Assembly (NCBI RefSeq): GCF_020042345.1
Contig: NZ_CP083387.1
Location: 868,001 to 932,000 of the forward strand
From: Arachidicoccus terrestris
GTDB lineage: Bacteria > Bacteroidota > Bacteroidia > Chitinophagales > Chitinophagaceae
Length of the DNA: 64,000 nucleotides
Direction of reading: 5' to 3'
Part shown: positions 1 through 9,543 of the stretch, piece by piece
How the letters are laid out: each line of letters begins with the position of its first letter
Numbering within the stretch: the first letter of the stretch is position 1
Notes under the pieces: model-generated
The model's input: the letters and a program-made list of their open reading frames with translations, nothing else
What the model was told of the DNA's origin: nothing
Databases searched by the model: none
Made by a program: the position numbers and the translations under genes

Positions 1-777
1 GTTAGCTTTCAGCAAGGGCTCGATATAGGTTCCTATCCAGTTGCGGATCCGCCCTTCGAGTTCCAGCGCCCCTGTCATATCCGTCCGGGTCATTTCGTAC
101 CAGTACTGCGCCACGGCGGGGTGCAGACAAGCCATATTAGAATAAGCGCCTGATGCACCTTTCTGGATACCGGAGGCCAGATGATGCCCGGGGATAAATA
201 TGGAAAGCATAGGATCCAGTTGTCTTATTTTATCAAACCATGCAGCGTCTCCTCCTATCACCTTCAGGCCGGCCAGCCGGTTTAATAAGCCAGCGGCATG
301 AAGTGCACCATAATCTTCTATTGTCAGGCATTTTTTTGCATGTGGCGGATTATAGAGCACGACCGGCAACTTTCCTGCCAGGTCCAATACCCTTTCCAGA
401 TACAACTGCACTTCTGCCATGGATGGTGGCGCCCAGTCAGGTAGGATAACCTGAATGGCTCCGGGCTCCAGGGTAAGCGCCCTTTGTATACGCCTACAGG
501 TTTCCATTGGATCGGGATGGCTGCATCCGATCTGAAAAGGCATCCCTGCTTTCTGACATTTTGAAGCCAGCATGGCATTGATGCGGTCGAACTCTTCCGG
601 TGTCTGATTAAAAAATTCGCCGGCAGTACCGTTTGAATAAATCCCGTTCACATCTGTTTCAACCAGAAAGTCCAGCTGCTCTTCCAGCTTTGAAAAATCG
701 ATCACATCGTTTTCTGTAACAGGCAATAACAAAGTGGCCCAATTGCCCCGGATATCGGTCTTTTGTAAAGGTTGCAT
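1..777 (-). CDS. DapA/NanA-family class I aldolase (candidate N-acetylneuraminate lyase), 3' end outside window
   Basis: An open frame of 259 codons runs from ATG at 777 to the window edge, so about 40 C-terminal residues of a usual ~300-residue family member are missing. It shows the TIM-barrel aldolase signatures: SNGTAGEF near residues 48-55 (pyruvate-carboxylate binding loop), VVLYNPP near 140 (catalytic Tyr) and LAGLKVIGGD near 168-177 (Schiff-base Lys). The family cleaves or condenses pyruvate with aldehydes in the cytoplasm. Lying 38 bp downstream of the sialidase/SusE-like genes on the same strand, it is plausibly the lyase splitting sialic acid into ManNAc and pyruvate. The motifs do not separate NanA from other DapA-like enzymes, so substrate is inferred from context. 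Confidence 0.85.
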   Translation of the reverse strand, partial: MQPLQKTDIRGNWATLLLPVTENDVIDFSKLEEQLDFLVETDVNGIYSNGTAGEFFNQTPEEFDRINAMLASKCQKAGMPFQIGCSHPDPMETCRRIQRALTLEPGAIQVILPDWAPPSMAEVQLYLERVLDLAGKLPVVLYNPPHAKKCLTIEDYGALHAAGLLNRLAGLKVIGGDAAWFDKIRQLDPMLSIFIPGHHLASGIQKGASGAYSNMACLHPAVAQYWYEMTRTDMTGALELEGRIRNWIGTYIEPLLKAN

Positions 778-815
778 AGTCTATCTTTCTCTCTTTCTGT
801 GTTTTTATATACCGG

Positions 816-2264
816 TTAATTAGCCGGACCGGCGTTTTCCACCAGGCAAGTCTGCAAGTGGAGGTCAAAGGTGATAATGATCCAGTAGCGCTTATCAGGA
901 TCAGGTAACGTATAGGATAGATTTTTACCGCTGCTTCCCTGGATCAGCTGCCCGTCAAGCGTTCTGTCATAGCGCCAGAAAGGCGACAGCCACTTGTCAT
1001 TTACAGGATCCCTGGGTGTAAGCGTAAAGCTCACCAGCTGATGCATCTTAACCTTTGTGACATACCTGAAAGGATTGCCCGGTTCCGGCGTGCATTCCAC
1101 GGCCCCCTTTGGCCGGGAAGCACCCGGATAATCATCGAAAAAAGCACCGGCCATGGCCAGGGGATTATCAGGCAGCGCCCAGGCCTCTGACGGATCCGGC
1201 GTTACCTTTTTTACCTGATACGACTCTGTTTTCGTGTCCACATCTATAACGTAATAGCCCTTATCCGGCAGCGTAATCGGCAGGGAATGCTGATCACTGG
1301 AGGTCAGATCACCTGGTTTGCCCATGGGATCCTGTCCAAAGCGATAACCGTTAAATGATTTCTGTCCAAGCAAGAATATCTCTGTACCTGCCTCGGGTGC
1401 GTAATAGCCGACCTGATAAACATAATCTCCTGTCCTTGTCACTTTTCCGGGCATCCCGGAAAGGTATCTCGAAAAATCACCGCCAGTGGCTGCAGGAGCG
1501 ACATATAATGGGAGGTCTCCTGCGTAAGGCACTTTTCTTGAAACGCGTATCATCACCGTTTTCTGCGTCATAAGGCCGGACACGTCATATACGAAAACGG
1601 TCAGCGGAAAACTGCCTTTTTTCAATGGCAACGCCAGTGTCTTTTTAAAATCAAATTCGTTTCCGCTGATGGTCACTGAATCATCAACGGACAGGTCCGG
1701 TGCTTTCAATACCACCGCTCCCAGTCCGCTGTTGTCCTGCAGGGCTATATCGAGATTGAGTACCGCTTTATCGTTTTCAATTTCTACGATATAATCTTCA
1801 AGCGGCGTCTTAAAAGAGGGCTTTTCTATATCGGAGAGTTTAATTTCAGTGGTGGCCTGTCCGCCATACACATTGGTTGCTGTAATGAAGATCACACTGC
1901 TGTCCTTTTGCCGGCTAAGCGGTGCCTTCAGCACTCTGTCCAGTGTATATTCTTTAATCAGGCTGTCTTGCGCGATCTTAATGGTTTGGTCAACGTAAAA
2001 AGAATCACATTGTATATGGATTGTCTTTAACCCATAGGCGTCCTTTACGCTGCCGGAAAGTTTGACCGTATAATAACCGGCTGTCTTTTCCATTGGAGTA
2101 GCCACCAGATTGAGGGTCGGTGGTGTGGCATCCCCCGGGACGCTAACCTTGGCTTCCTTCTTGCAGGCAAAAAACAGGCAGGCGATTAACAGCCAGATAC
2201 CCCATTTCCCTGCAGCAAGAGCGGGGATATGATTTCTCTTTATAACATTATTCATGATAATCAT
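816..2264 (-). CDS. SusE/F-like surface lipoprotein of the sialidase PUL
   Basis: 482 residues with a hydrophobic N-terminus ending in FFAC at Cys34 followed by KK, a typical Bacteroidota lipoprotein signal. The body looks like repeated beta-sandwich modules (residues ~45-130, ~140-240) and a C-terminal portion with starch-binding-SusE-like spacing; no catalytic motif was seen. Such proteins sit on the cell surface beside SusCD and bind the glycan or glycopeptide. The annotated ATG overlaps the sialidase stop by 17 bp; a second in-frame ATG three codons later (2255) overlaps by 8 bp, so translation is likely coupled. No specific family is recognised with certainty; SusE-like is inferred from position and architecture. 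Confidence 0.72.
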   Translation of the reverse strand: MIIMNNVIKRNHIPALAAGKWGIWLLIACLFFACKKEAKVSVPGDATPPTLNLVATPMEKTAGYYTVKLSGSVKDAYGLKTIHIQCDSFYVDQTIKIAQDSLIKEYTLDRVLKAPLSRQKDSSVIFITATNVYGGQATTEIKLSDIEKPSFKTPLEDYIVEIENDKAVLNLDIALQDNSGLGAVVLKAPDLSVDDSVTISGNEFDFKKTLALPLKKGSFPLTVFVYDVSGLMTQKTVMIRVSRKVPYAGDLPLYVAPAATGGDFSRYLSGMPGKVTRTGDYVYQVGYYAPEAGTEIFLLGQKSFNGYRFGQDPMGKPGDLTSSDQHSLPITLPDKGYYVIDVDTKTESYQVKKVTPDPSEAWALPDNPLAMAGAFFDDYPGASRPKGAVECTPEPGNPFRYVTKVKMHQLVSFTLTPRDPVNDKWLSPFWRYDRTLDGQLIQGSSGKNLSYTLPDPDKRYWIIITFDLHLQTCLVENAGPAN

Positions 2265-3483
2265 TTTTTAAAGAATCAAGTAAGTAGGATTGGAAAGTAA
2301 TCTTCTCATAAGGATTGACCTCACCTGTCTCATAAGTAATACCCAGATGATCGTTACCGATAATGACCATATCTGAATAGGCAGCCTGCCCCGGTTCCAC
2401 AATATAGCGCGCCGTCCAGTTGGCGCCATTATTGTTACTGAGGCTGATGGCCATATTCTCTCTTTTCTTACTGGCCGCATTGGAAAAATACAGCATGTAA
2501 GTGCCGGCCCATTCAAACCCTAATATACTTCCCTGATTGACCGGATCAACCAGTGGATACTCCGCCATCATGGGACTCCAGGTGGCACCGCCATCTTCAC
2601 TCAGCGATGAAATCCTGTAATTCTTACCCGTGCAACGGCTGTTCATCAGTAACCTGCCATCCGGCAGTTCCACAACAGTTGACTCACTGGGTTTAAATCC
2701 ATTGGGGTCTGCATAGGCGCCCTTCTGCCAGGTTTTACCGTGGTCATCAGAATAGATCGCAAAAGCGGATTCCGTCCTGTTGGAAGCGTTTTTATCGACG
2801 GTAATAAAACAGGCCGGGATCACCAGTCTGCCTTTATGCCCGCCTTGCTTTAACTGAATCCCGTGGCAGGGACCGGTGGACAACCATCCCCAGTCAGGGT
2901 CCATTACGTCACCGGAAATATCAACGGGCGTTTTCCAGGTTTTACCATCATCCTCAGAAAGGCTCATATAAGCATGACGCCGCTCTGCCGTGCCGTTATT
3001 AATCGCGCCAATATCAGCGGAGCCCAGATTCCAGGACATGAGCAGATAAATATTGCCCGTGCTCTGGTCTACCACGGGTACAGGATTGCCACAGGTGTTA
3101 CCGCCGTCATCCCAGACCATGGTCATACCGCTCCATGACTTTCCGCCGTCATCAGATCTTTTAACAACCAGGTCAATATTCCCGTTGTCCTTACAATTGT
3201 CTTTTCTGGCTTCCGCGAAAGCGAGCAATGTGCCCTTCTTTGTCTCAATGATGGCCGGGATCCTGAAACAGCTATAGCCTTCTGTATTCTTGGCATAAAT
3301 ATCCGCTTCAACGCTGGCGGCTAACTGCTGGTTGCCGACACCGGCAGGCGGCGGTGGCGGCGGATCCGCCACATCACGCCGGCACCCTGTGCCAGCCAGT
3401 AGCAGCCACAAGCCGGACAGCAGCATTCCATATCTGATGACCCTGTCAAAACGAATTATTCTTGTCTGATGTACTATTTTCAT
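2248..3483 (-). CDS. exo-alpha-sialidase (GH33/BNR family), lipoprotein
   Basis: 411 residues. Signal with GTGC at Cys34 predicts lipid anchoring, followed by a poly-Pro linker (41-46). The FRIP motif (73-76), carrying the first of the carboxylate-binding arginines, is intact. Asp-boxes occur at 110-117 (SDDGGKSW), 176-183 (SEDDGKTW), 245-252 (SDDHGKTW), 295-302 (SEDGGATW) and a degenerate one at 349-356, i.e. the six-bladed sialidase propeller. Tyr369 in YSD is the likely nucleophile and Glu267 its likely partner. It would release terminal sialic acid from host-type glycans at the cell surface, feeding the aldolase encoded at the end of the operon. No extra carbohydrate-binding domain is present. 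Confidence 0.92.
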   Translation of the reverse strand: MKIVHQTRIIRFDRVIRYGMLLSGLWLLLAGTGCRRDVADPPPPPPAGVGNQQLAASVEADIYAKNTEGYSCFRIPAIIETKKGTLLAFAEARKDNCKDNGNIDLVVKRSDDGGKSWSGMTMVWDDGGNTCGNPVPVVDQSTGNIYLLMSWNLGSADIGAINNGTAERRHAYMSLSEDDGKTWKTPVDISGDVMDPDWGWLSTGPCHGIQLKQGGHKGRLVIPACFITVDKNASNRTESAFAIYSDDHGKTWQKGAYADPNGFKPSESTVVELPDGRLLMNSRCTGKNYRISSLSEDGGATWSPMMAEYPLVDPVNQGSILGFEWAGTYMLYFSNAASKKRENMAISLSNNNGANWTARYIVEPGQAAYSDMVIIGNDHLGITYETGEVNPYEKITFQSYLLDSLKNDYHE

Positions 3484-3513
3484 AATCTGTAATTTTGTAA
3501 AGTTACCCGTGTA

Positions 3514-5040
3514 TTAGAATGCGGGATAACCTTCAGTTTGATCAAGTTTTGGATTAAGACTATGGGCCGCCCGGCTGATCGGGAAAAACAGCGGTACCTG
3601 CTTGCCGCTTAATTCAGGAACAACCTGATAGAGATTAATAACCCCTTCTTTGTGAAAACGGACCAGATCGGGCCAGCGTTTAAGTTCGGCATATAATTCC
3701 CGGAAACGCTCCTGTAAAATTTCTTTCTCTAAGGTCTTTTTGTCCGTCTGACCGGTATAGTCACCCGTTCCGGCACGGTTACGCACTTTATTAAGCGGCA
3801 CCAGCGCCTGCGATACTTTACCCAACGCAGCCAGTGCTTCTGCTTTCAACAGCAGCAAGCCGCCTAATCTGTAGATAATGATATCACAGTCAAATATCCG
3901 CCCGTCAGGATAGAGCGTGCCTTTTAATTTGTTGTCGAATACACCCACAAGGGATCCATCGCTTCTGACACCTTTCACCATCGAAGCAGCCTTGCGCTTA
4001 TCTGCCGGATTAACATCGAAGGCCGCTTCCAGACTGGCACTCGGTGCATACTGGCTTCTGGCAGCCGACTCCGCCCAGGGAATATCATCTTTGTTGACAG
4101 CGTCATTAACCAGTGCGCCGTTGGGTTTGAGATAATATCCGTAACTGTGGCCGGATTCATCTTTCTGGAAATAGATAGATAGGACCACTTCACTATTGTT
4201 GCGATGATCGGTCGAGTAAATATCACTGAAGTCCGGCAATAAAGAAGCCGTAGGTATGACCTTATCCAGGGCCTCGACCGCCCCGTTCAAGTCTGCTGCG
4301 CCGCCGCCCAGCACTTTGGCCTTCCAGATCAGCGCATCCGCCAGGAGTGCTTCAGCTGCCGGAGCAGAGGCCCGGCTCTTATTCACATATCCCTGTTCAG
4401 GAAACAAAGAAAGGGCTGACTGAATATCCTTTAAAATCTGCGCCATGACTTCTGTGGCAGGCGAGCGGGCAAGCAAGGGCTGGTCATCACTTTCAGTAGG
4501 TGTTAAAACCAGCGGCACATCTCCCCAGCTGCGAATGAGGTAGAAATAGGTGTAAGCCCGGATAAAATAGGCTTCCGCCATCACCCGGTCCTTTGTACTT
4601 TGATCCCCGAAACGAATGCCATCCACATACTTTAACAGCAGATTGCAGTGGTGGATCAGGTTATAGAAATTCACCCAGCTGGGCGCGGAATTTTCTGTCA
4701 GGTTCTGCGTCCATGCGGTGCTCATGCCCTGATGCAGACCGGGGTCAAAACTGTCGCCACGATCCTCCATATAAAACGTCGTGTTCATCGTCGACCTGAA
4801 TTTAGAATAGATTCCGATCATATACCCTAAGACATCTCCTTCCGTTTTCCAGTAATTGGCACTGGTAATAGAGGAAACCGGCGCCAGTTCCAATGTCTTT
4901 GTACAGCTGTCAGAGAAAATAACGACGATACATAGCGATAAGGCCGTCAGCAAGGGCCTTAAGGCATATCCTCCGATACGTCTTACGGCCAGGCTGGAGC
5001 GGGATATATTGCGCTTGCTTATTTTTTTTATCTGTTTCAT
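3514..5040 (-). CDS. SusD/RagB-family glycan-binding lipoprotein
   Basis: 508 residues, with an unusually long basic N-terminus before the hydrophobic stretch (30-43) and the lipobox ending at Cys46. The region YWKTEGDVLGYMIGIYSKF and the later EAYFIRAYTYFYLIRSWGDVPL are the SusD-like N-terminal domain and TPR hallmarks; the C-terminal portion has the usual KAEALAALGK...LNKVRNRAG and LQERFRELYAELKRWPDL motifs of the RagB/SusD family. It should form the lid on the SusC barrel immediately upstream (about 100 bp), together importing sialylated oligosaccharide. In Tannerella-type nan loci the equivalent pair is NanO/NanU; I infer an analogous role. Confidence 0.95.
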   Translation of the reverse strand: MKQIKKISKRNISRSSLAVRRIGGYALRPLLTALSLCIVVIFSDSCTKTLELAPVSSITSANYWKTEGDVLGYMIGIYSKFRSTMNTTFYMEDRGDSFDPGLHQGMSTAWTQNLTENSAPSWVNFYNLIHHCNLLLKYVDGIRFGDQSTKDRVMAEAYFIRAYTYFYLIRSWGDVPLVLTPTESDDQPLLARSPATEVMAQILKDIQSALSLFPEQGYVNKSRASAPAAEALLADALIWKAKVLGGGAADLNGAVEALDKVIPTASLLPDFSDIYSTDHRNNSEVVLSIYFQKDESGHSYGYYLKPNGALVNDAVNKDDIPWAESAARSQYAPSASLEAAFDVNPADKRKAASMVKGVRSDGSLVGVFDNKLKGTLYPDGRIFDCDIIIYRLGGLLLLKAEALAALGKVSQALVPLNKVRNRAGTGDYTGQTDKKTLEKEILQERFRELYAELKRWPDLVRFHKEGVINLYQVVPELSGKQVPLFFPISRAAHSLNPKLDQTEGYPAF

Positions 5041-5139
5041 AATAAAATCTTTTTATCTCTTTTTTTATCTGCAGGGTGTGTATTCAGCCAGTTATAATTT
5101 TCGCTAAAGCCTGGGCACACCCGCATGGCGATATCAGTG

Positions 5140-8100
5140 TTAGAATGTGATTTTAATACCGAAATTGTATTCAAGTGGCCTGGGATAGAGACCCGGATCA
5201 TTACCTGTAAATACTTCAGGCGTCAATCCGTCGTAGGCTGTGATATACCCCATATTAAATACACCGGCAAACAACTGTAACTGCTGGACAGCGATCTTCT
5301 TCAAAAACCTGGCCTCCCAGTTATAGCCCAGCGAGACTTCTCTAAAAGCCAGATAGTCTCCTTTTTTATAATAGAGGGAATTGTTACTGGGGTTATTGCC
5401 GCTGTTACCGATCCCTTGCGCATCCCGCACATGATTGCGGTAACCAAAGTCCCAGTCACTCTCAACAGTGTATCTGGGAATGGTCGCGATGTCGCCCGGT
5501 TTCTTCCAGATGTCATCACTCAGTACATCGGAGAGCGCCATGTTATTATTTCTGGAGCTGCCATTGGCCTTTGCCCTAAAGCCGTTATCGATCACAAATC
5601 CCAGGGCATAGTCTACCACAAAACGCAGAGAGAATCCTTTATAGCTCAGAGAATTGACCATCCCACCGGTAATGTCCGGGTGAATATATCCCATAAACAC
5701 CATGTCTTTATTGTCGATGATATTGTCACCATTGACATCTTCCCAGATCGCGTCACCGCCTTTTTTCTGCCGTCCGTTCGCAAATACATCATAAGGCGCG
5801 TTCAAAGCAGACTCATCTGTGGGATAGACACCGATCATGTGATAAGCCCATCTGCCACCATATCTTTCACCTTCGGCAAACCCGCCGACCCAGACATCCT
5901 TCTGAAGTTTCGGATCAAATACAATATTGCCGCCGGAGCGATTCTTATCCTGTCCGTTCTCAGGTAAATTCAGCGCGATGGAACGGTTATAGGCGATGTT
6001 AAAGGAACTGTTCCACTGGAAATGTTTGGAACGAATGATATCCGCAGATACTTCAAACTCAATACCTCTGCTTCTGATGGAACCAAAATTACTTTTGATG
6101 CTGCTGAATCCGGTGGAGTAGTCCAGTGGCTTGTCATATAAACGATCTGAGGTCACTTTGGAATAGTAGTCGACCATTAAACTTAACCGGTTATTGAACA
6201 GGCCAATATCAAGGCCCACATCTGATGAGGTAGTTGTTTCCCACTTCAGGGCACGATTGGCAACCGCCGTATTCAGTATCCCCGCCTGCCCCATATACGT
6301 ATAGGCGGTCCCGGTAGAATAAGCCCCCTGGGAATTGCCGATGCTTAATTCGTTGTTGCCCGTTTCACCCCAGCTGCCCCTTAGTTTCAGCTGGCTGATA
6401 AAAGAAGCGCCGAGCGCTTTCCAGAATTTCTCCCTGTGTATATTCCACCCTGCGGAAAATCCGGGGAATATACCCCATTTGTGCTCCGTTGAGAATTTTG
6501 AGGATCCGTCATAGCGAAGGCTGGCAGAGAATAGATACCTTAGATCATAGTTGTAATTGACGCGGCCAAAATAGCTCATCATATTATCCTCAGTCATTTC
6601 AGTACTCACCCTTTGGGTTTCCGGATTAGAGGCATTCAGGGTCGGGATATTGTCTGTCGGCGCACCGTATCCCGTTCCATGCATGGTATTGCCGGTCTGA
6701 TCCAGGTAACTTGTCCCTAACAGCGCATTCAGGTTATGGCGACCAAATGACCTGGTATAGTTTAACAGGCCGTCCAGTTGTAAATTTTTAATCAGATCCC
6801 GGTTGGCTGCGGCATTCCTATTCTTATTAATTTCATTATAGGCTTCAAAACGGTTCTGGTCGCTGGTGCCTGAATAATAATAAAAAGTGGGTGTAAATGT
6901 CAGCCCGGGAATGATCTTTACTTCCGCCCCCAGTTGCAGGTTTGTCCTGTAGACGCTGTTATCACTGTATTTGTCTTTATAATAATATTCATGTAAACGG
7001 CTCCTGAAACTCGCATTCACCTCGCCGGGTGCCGGCGTCCCGTCTTCATAATAAAGACGTTCAGTAAACGGCATGGTGACAGAGCGGCTCAGGGTATTAT
7101 TATAATTACTGGCGCCGTTACTGTTCCGGTGAATATAACCCACCTGTGAATTAAGCGTTACCCGGTCATTTAGTTTATAGCTGACTTTCAGATCCAGTGT
7201 ATAGTTCTTATACCAGGTACCATATAAAATACCGTCCTGGTTCAGATAGCCCATGCCCAGATAGTAATTAAATTTATCCGTGGCGCCGCTGACATTAAAA
7301 TCATACTCCTTTTTCAATCCTCTCTGAAAGGTCACATCCTGGAAATCCGTGGATTTAAAAATCAGCTGGCGGCCTGTAACGGGATCGGTCATGGTTTCCC
7401 ATCCCCGTTGGTTCAAAAGATAATCCACATACTGCTGTCCGTAATTTAACAAATACACATCCAGAAATTCCAAGGTTTGCCGGCTGTTGCGCGGATTCCC
7501 TGTAGACATCCCGTACGTTCCTCCTTCCAGATACTTCTGTTTATTGGCGGGAGAGCTGTAATTATTAATATTCTCACGGCTGACTCTGATATAATCCGCG
7601 GCACTGATAAAGTCATACCGTTTTGCCTGCTGTTCGATACCGGAGGTCACCTTGAAGTTGATTTTCGGCTTGCCGACCTTGCCGGATTTAGTGGTAACGA
7701 TGATAATGCCATTGGCTGCGCGGGCCCCGTAAATAGCGGTCGAGGCCGCGTCCTTTAATACCTGAATGGACGCAATGTCATCGGGGTTTAAATCGCTGAT
7801 ATTACGAACGGCGCCGACAAATCCGTCCACGATAAAAAGCGGAGCGTCCCCCTCCGGAGAGGTGGAACTGCCTCCCCGGATAAATATCTGCGGATTCGCG
7901 CCCGGCTGGCCGTCAGATATCTGAAGCGATAATCCGGGAACTTTCCCCTGTAGCTGTACGAGCGGGTTGGCCGCGGGTGCATGATCAAACTCCTTCTCGC
8001 TGATCTTGGAGATAGAAGTCGTAACGGCCTCCCTGGACTGCGTCCCGTAGCCGATAACGACCACGTCATCCAACAGGTCATTGTCTTCGGGTACCAACGC

Positions 8101-8391
8101 CACATTATAAACGTCAGAACCACTGAGCGGAATTTCTTTTTTTGTATAGCCTACAAAAGATACCACCAGCATTCCCTGGGAATTAGAGGGGACCGAAAGT
8201 GAAAAATTACCGGTACTATCGGTCAGCGTGTGGCTGCCTACGTCCTTAAGCTGAACAGTTGCACCTTCGAGCGGGGCCTGGGTGACGGAGGATATGATCC
8301 TGCCATGAATCCTGACCCCCTCCTGGGCAAAAACAGGTTGGGAAAAAATAAGAAGCATTCCCAATAAACAGTAAAGTCCTAACGATTTCAT
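5140..8391 (-). CDS. SusC/RagA-family TonB-dependent outer-membrane transporter
   Basis: 1083 residues. Signal peptide to FAQ (~23), carboxypeptidase-regulatory-like domain (~26-100), TonB box around 108-116 (DDVVVIGYG), plug domain with VIGYGTQ/IRGGSS/DGF signatures (~118-240) and a long beta-barrel ending in the aromatic residue Phe (KITF). The LYDKPLDYSTGFSSIKSN and NNGFRAKANGSSRNN stretches are typical for the SusC family. It is the first gene of the five-gene PUL operon, energised by TonB/ExbBD from elsewhere, and pairs with the SusD downstream. A consensus promoter lies 60-90 bp upstream of its start. Substrate (sialo-oligosaccharide) is inferred from the linked sialidase. Confidence 0.96.
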   Translation of the reverse strand: MKSLGLYCLLGMLLIFSQPVFAQEGVRIHGRIISSVTQAPLEGATVQLKDVGSHTLTDSTGNFSLSVPSNSQGMLVVSFVGYTKKEIPLSGSDVYNVALVPEDNDLLDDVVVIGYGTQSREAVTTSISKISEKEFDHAPAANPLVQLQGKVPGLSLQISDGQPGANPQIFIRGGSSTSPEGDAPLFIVDGFVGAVRNISDLNPDDIASIQVLKDAASTAIYGARAANGIIIVTTKSGKVGKPKINFKVTSGIEQQAKRYDFISAADYIRVSRENINNYSSPANKQKYLEGGTYGMSTGNPRNSRQTLEFLDVYLLNYGQQYVDYLLNQRGWETMTDPVTGRQLIFKSTDFQDVTFQRGLKKEYDFNVSGATDKFNYYLGMGYLNQDGILYGTWYKNYTLDLKVSYKLNDRVTLNSQVGYIHRNSNGASNYNNTLSRSVTMPFTERLYYEDGTPAPGEVNASFRSRLHEYYYKDKYSDNSVYRTNLQLGAEVKIIPGLTFTPTFYYYSGTSDQNRFEAYNEINKNRNAAANRDLIKNLQLDGLLNYTRSFGRHNLNALLGTSYLDQTGNTMHGTGYGAPTDNIPTLNASNPETQRVSTEMTEDNMMSYFGRVNYNYDLRYLFSASLRYDGSSKFSTEHKWGIFPGFSAGWNIHREKFWKALGASFISQLKLRGSWGETGNNELSIGNSQGAYSTGTAYTYMGQAGILNTAVANRALKWETTTSSDVGLDIGLFNNRLSLMVDYYSKVTSDRLYDKPLDYSTGFSSIKSNFGSIRSRGIEFEVSADIIRSKHFQWNSSFNIAYNRSIALNLPENGQDKNRSGGNIVFDPKLQKDVWVGGFAEGERYGGRWAYHMIGVYPTDESALNAPYDVFANGRQKKGGDAIWEDVNGDNIIDNKDMVFMGYIHPDITGGMVNSLSYKGFSLRFVVDYALGFVIDNGFRAKANGSSRNNNMALSDVLSDDIWKKPGDIATIPRYTVESDWDFGYRNHVRDAQGIGNSGNNPSNNSLYYKKGDYLAFREVSLGYNWEARFLKKIAVQQLQLFAGVFNMGYITAYDGLTPEVFTGNDPGLYPRPLEYNFGIKITF

Positions 8392-8451
8392 ACAATCAAT
8401 TTATGGTAAAGGAATGTGATTTTTGTTTATTTGCCCTTATGTAGGGCATAA

Positions 8452-8482
8452 CAAATGTAGGTAGAATAAACATTACAAACAA
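8452..8482 (-). promoter_or_regulatory. Bacteroidota-type promoter of the sialidase PUL
   Basis: On the minus strand TTG (8480-8482), 20 bp, then TACATTTG (8452-8459). This matches the TTTG/TTG -33 and TAnnTTTG -7 elements. It lies 61 bp before the SusC ATG, implying a short leader. Further upstream a short AT-rich inverted repeat (TTAAT-6-ATTAA, about 8535-8550) lies between promoter and the GntR gene and could be part of the regulator's operator, but its arms are only five bases. Confidence 0.7.
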
Positions 8483-8596
8483 GCGTTCTTTAACAAAAAC
8501 TTTATATTTAATTTCTATATAATCGTAAAGCCTTGTTAATAATATAATTAAGTTGAGTATGAACCGGCAAGTTGGTTTGCAATCTTTTAATGTTTG

Positions 8597-9295
8597 TTAT
8601 TTTTTGTTCTTTAACCGGTCAAAATGGGGCTGCAAATGGGCTTTCATTCCTTTTTTAAAATCCTCAATGGTGCCTTCTTTCAATATTCTGACCAATCCCA
8701 GATGATCCACCTCCCCTTTCATGGGCTTTTTTTCCAGCGTTACCACATAATCAAAAATAGGCAGTAACATGATCTGAAAGCGCTTCAGCGTCTGGTTCCC
8801 GGAAATCTCATACAGCTTACCGTGAAAGGCGATTTCATTTTCAATTCTGAAGGTCGCGTCACTATATTTCTTTTCTTTCAGGGCGATCTTTTCCAGCTCG
8901 TCAATATCCTTTTTAGTCATCCTTAGATACAAGAGCTCTGCCATACCCGTTTCCAGTACGAGCCGGAGTTCAAAAATATCCTGTAAGGTGTCTTTATCAA
9001 TGATAAGTGGGTCCAGCACCCGCTCAAACGCCCCCAGGATATCGGGCCTTGCCAGCACCATTCCGGTTTTCTTCTTGGTTTCGATCATCCCCAACATCCT
9101 TAATCTGCTGAGCGCTTCTCTTAATACATTTCGGCTGACGCCAAGCGCCTCGGCCAGTTCAAATTCCTTGGGCAACGCATCTCCCGGTTTAAATGACTTT
9201 TTCTTCAAATAATCCCTTAAATGGGCTTCTACTACATCCGTTCTCGTTTGTTTGGCAACCGGCTCCAGCCCTGTAATCTTCTTATCAGATATCAT
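8597..9295 (-). CDS. FadR-subfamily GntR transcriptional regulator (FCD domain)
   Basis: 232 residues: winged helix at ~20-85 (EFELAEALGVSRNVLREALSRL is the recognition region) and an alpha-helical FCD effector domain at ~96-225 with metal-binding candidates in IAFHGKLYEISGN and the C-terminal AHLQPHF. GntR/FadR-type proteins are usually repressors released by a small organic acid or sugar acid. Its location directly upstream of, and on the same strand as, the SusC-led operon suggests it controls sialic-acid utilisation, as NanR-type GntR regulators do elsewhere. The gene has its own upstream region shared divergently with the MFS gene. Ligand identity is inference. Confidence 0.88.
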   Translation of the reverse strand: MISDKKITGLEPVAKQTRTDVVEAHLRDYLKKKSFKPGDALPKEFELAEALGVSRNVLREALSRLRMLGMIETKKKTGMVLARPDILGAFERVLDPLIIDKDTLQDIFELRLVLETGMAELLYLRMTKKDIDELEKIALKEKKYSDATFRIENEIAFHGKLYEISGNQTLKRFQIMLLPIFDYVVTLEKKPMKGEVDHLGLVRILKEGTIEDFKKGMKAHLQPHFDRLKNKK

Positions 9296-9517
9296 AAATT
9301 TTTGAATTTAGCAAAAAAGAAAAGTTCACTTGTCCTACAAAATAAGCAAAATTCACGCAAAAATAACGGCAATCCTCCATGTATCAGCAATTTTATATGC
9401 AATTTTCTATTTGATTTAGGGTGGTCATTTCAAGGATTAGCGAATAAACCTTAAAATACTCGCTGGCAAAAATGCAAAAAATTCCAAACTTTTTCGCAAA
9501 AAACAGATTAATCCTCT

Positions 9518-9525
9518 TAGATTTG
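9518..9525 (+). promoter_or_regulatory. candidate -7 element for the MFS transporter gene
   Basis: TAGATTTG fits TAnnTTTG and sits 18 bp before the ATG at 9544. No convincing TTG/TTTG -33 box was found 19-23 bp upstream, so this is a half-supported promoter in the divergent GntR/MFS spacer. Confidence 0.4.
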
Positions 9526-9543
9526 TAGTCATAATTTTTCTTT

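Noticed and set aside
240-578. Short open frames on both strands over the start of the window
   Set aside because: They overlap the DapA/NanA-family gene, which is open over its whole length and carries the family motifs in its own frame.
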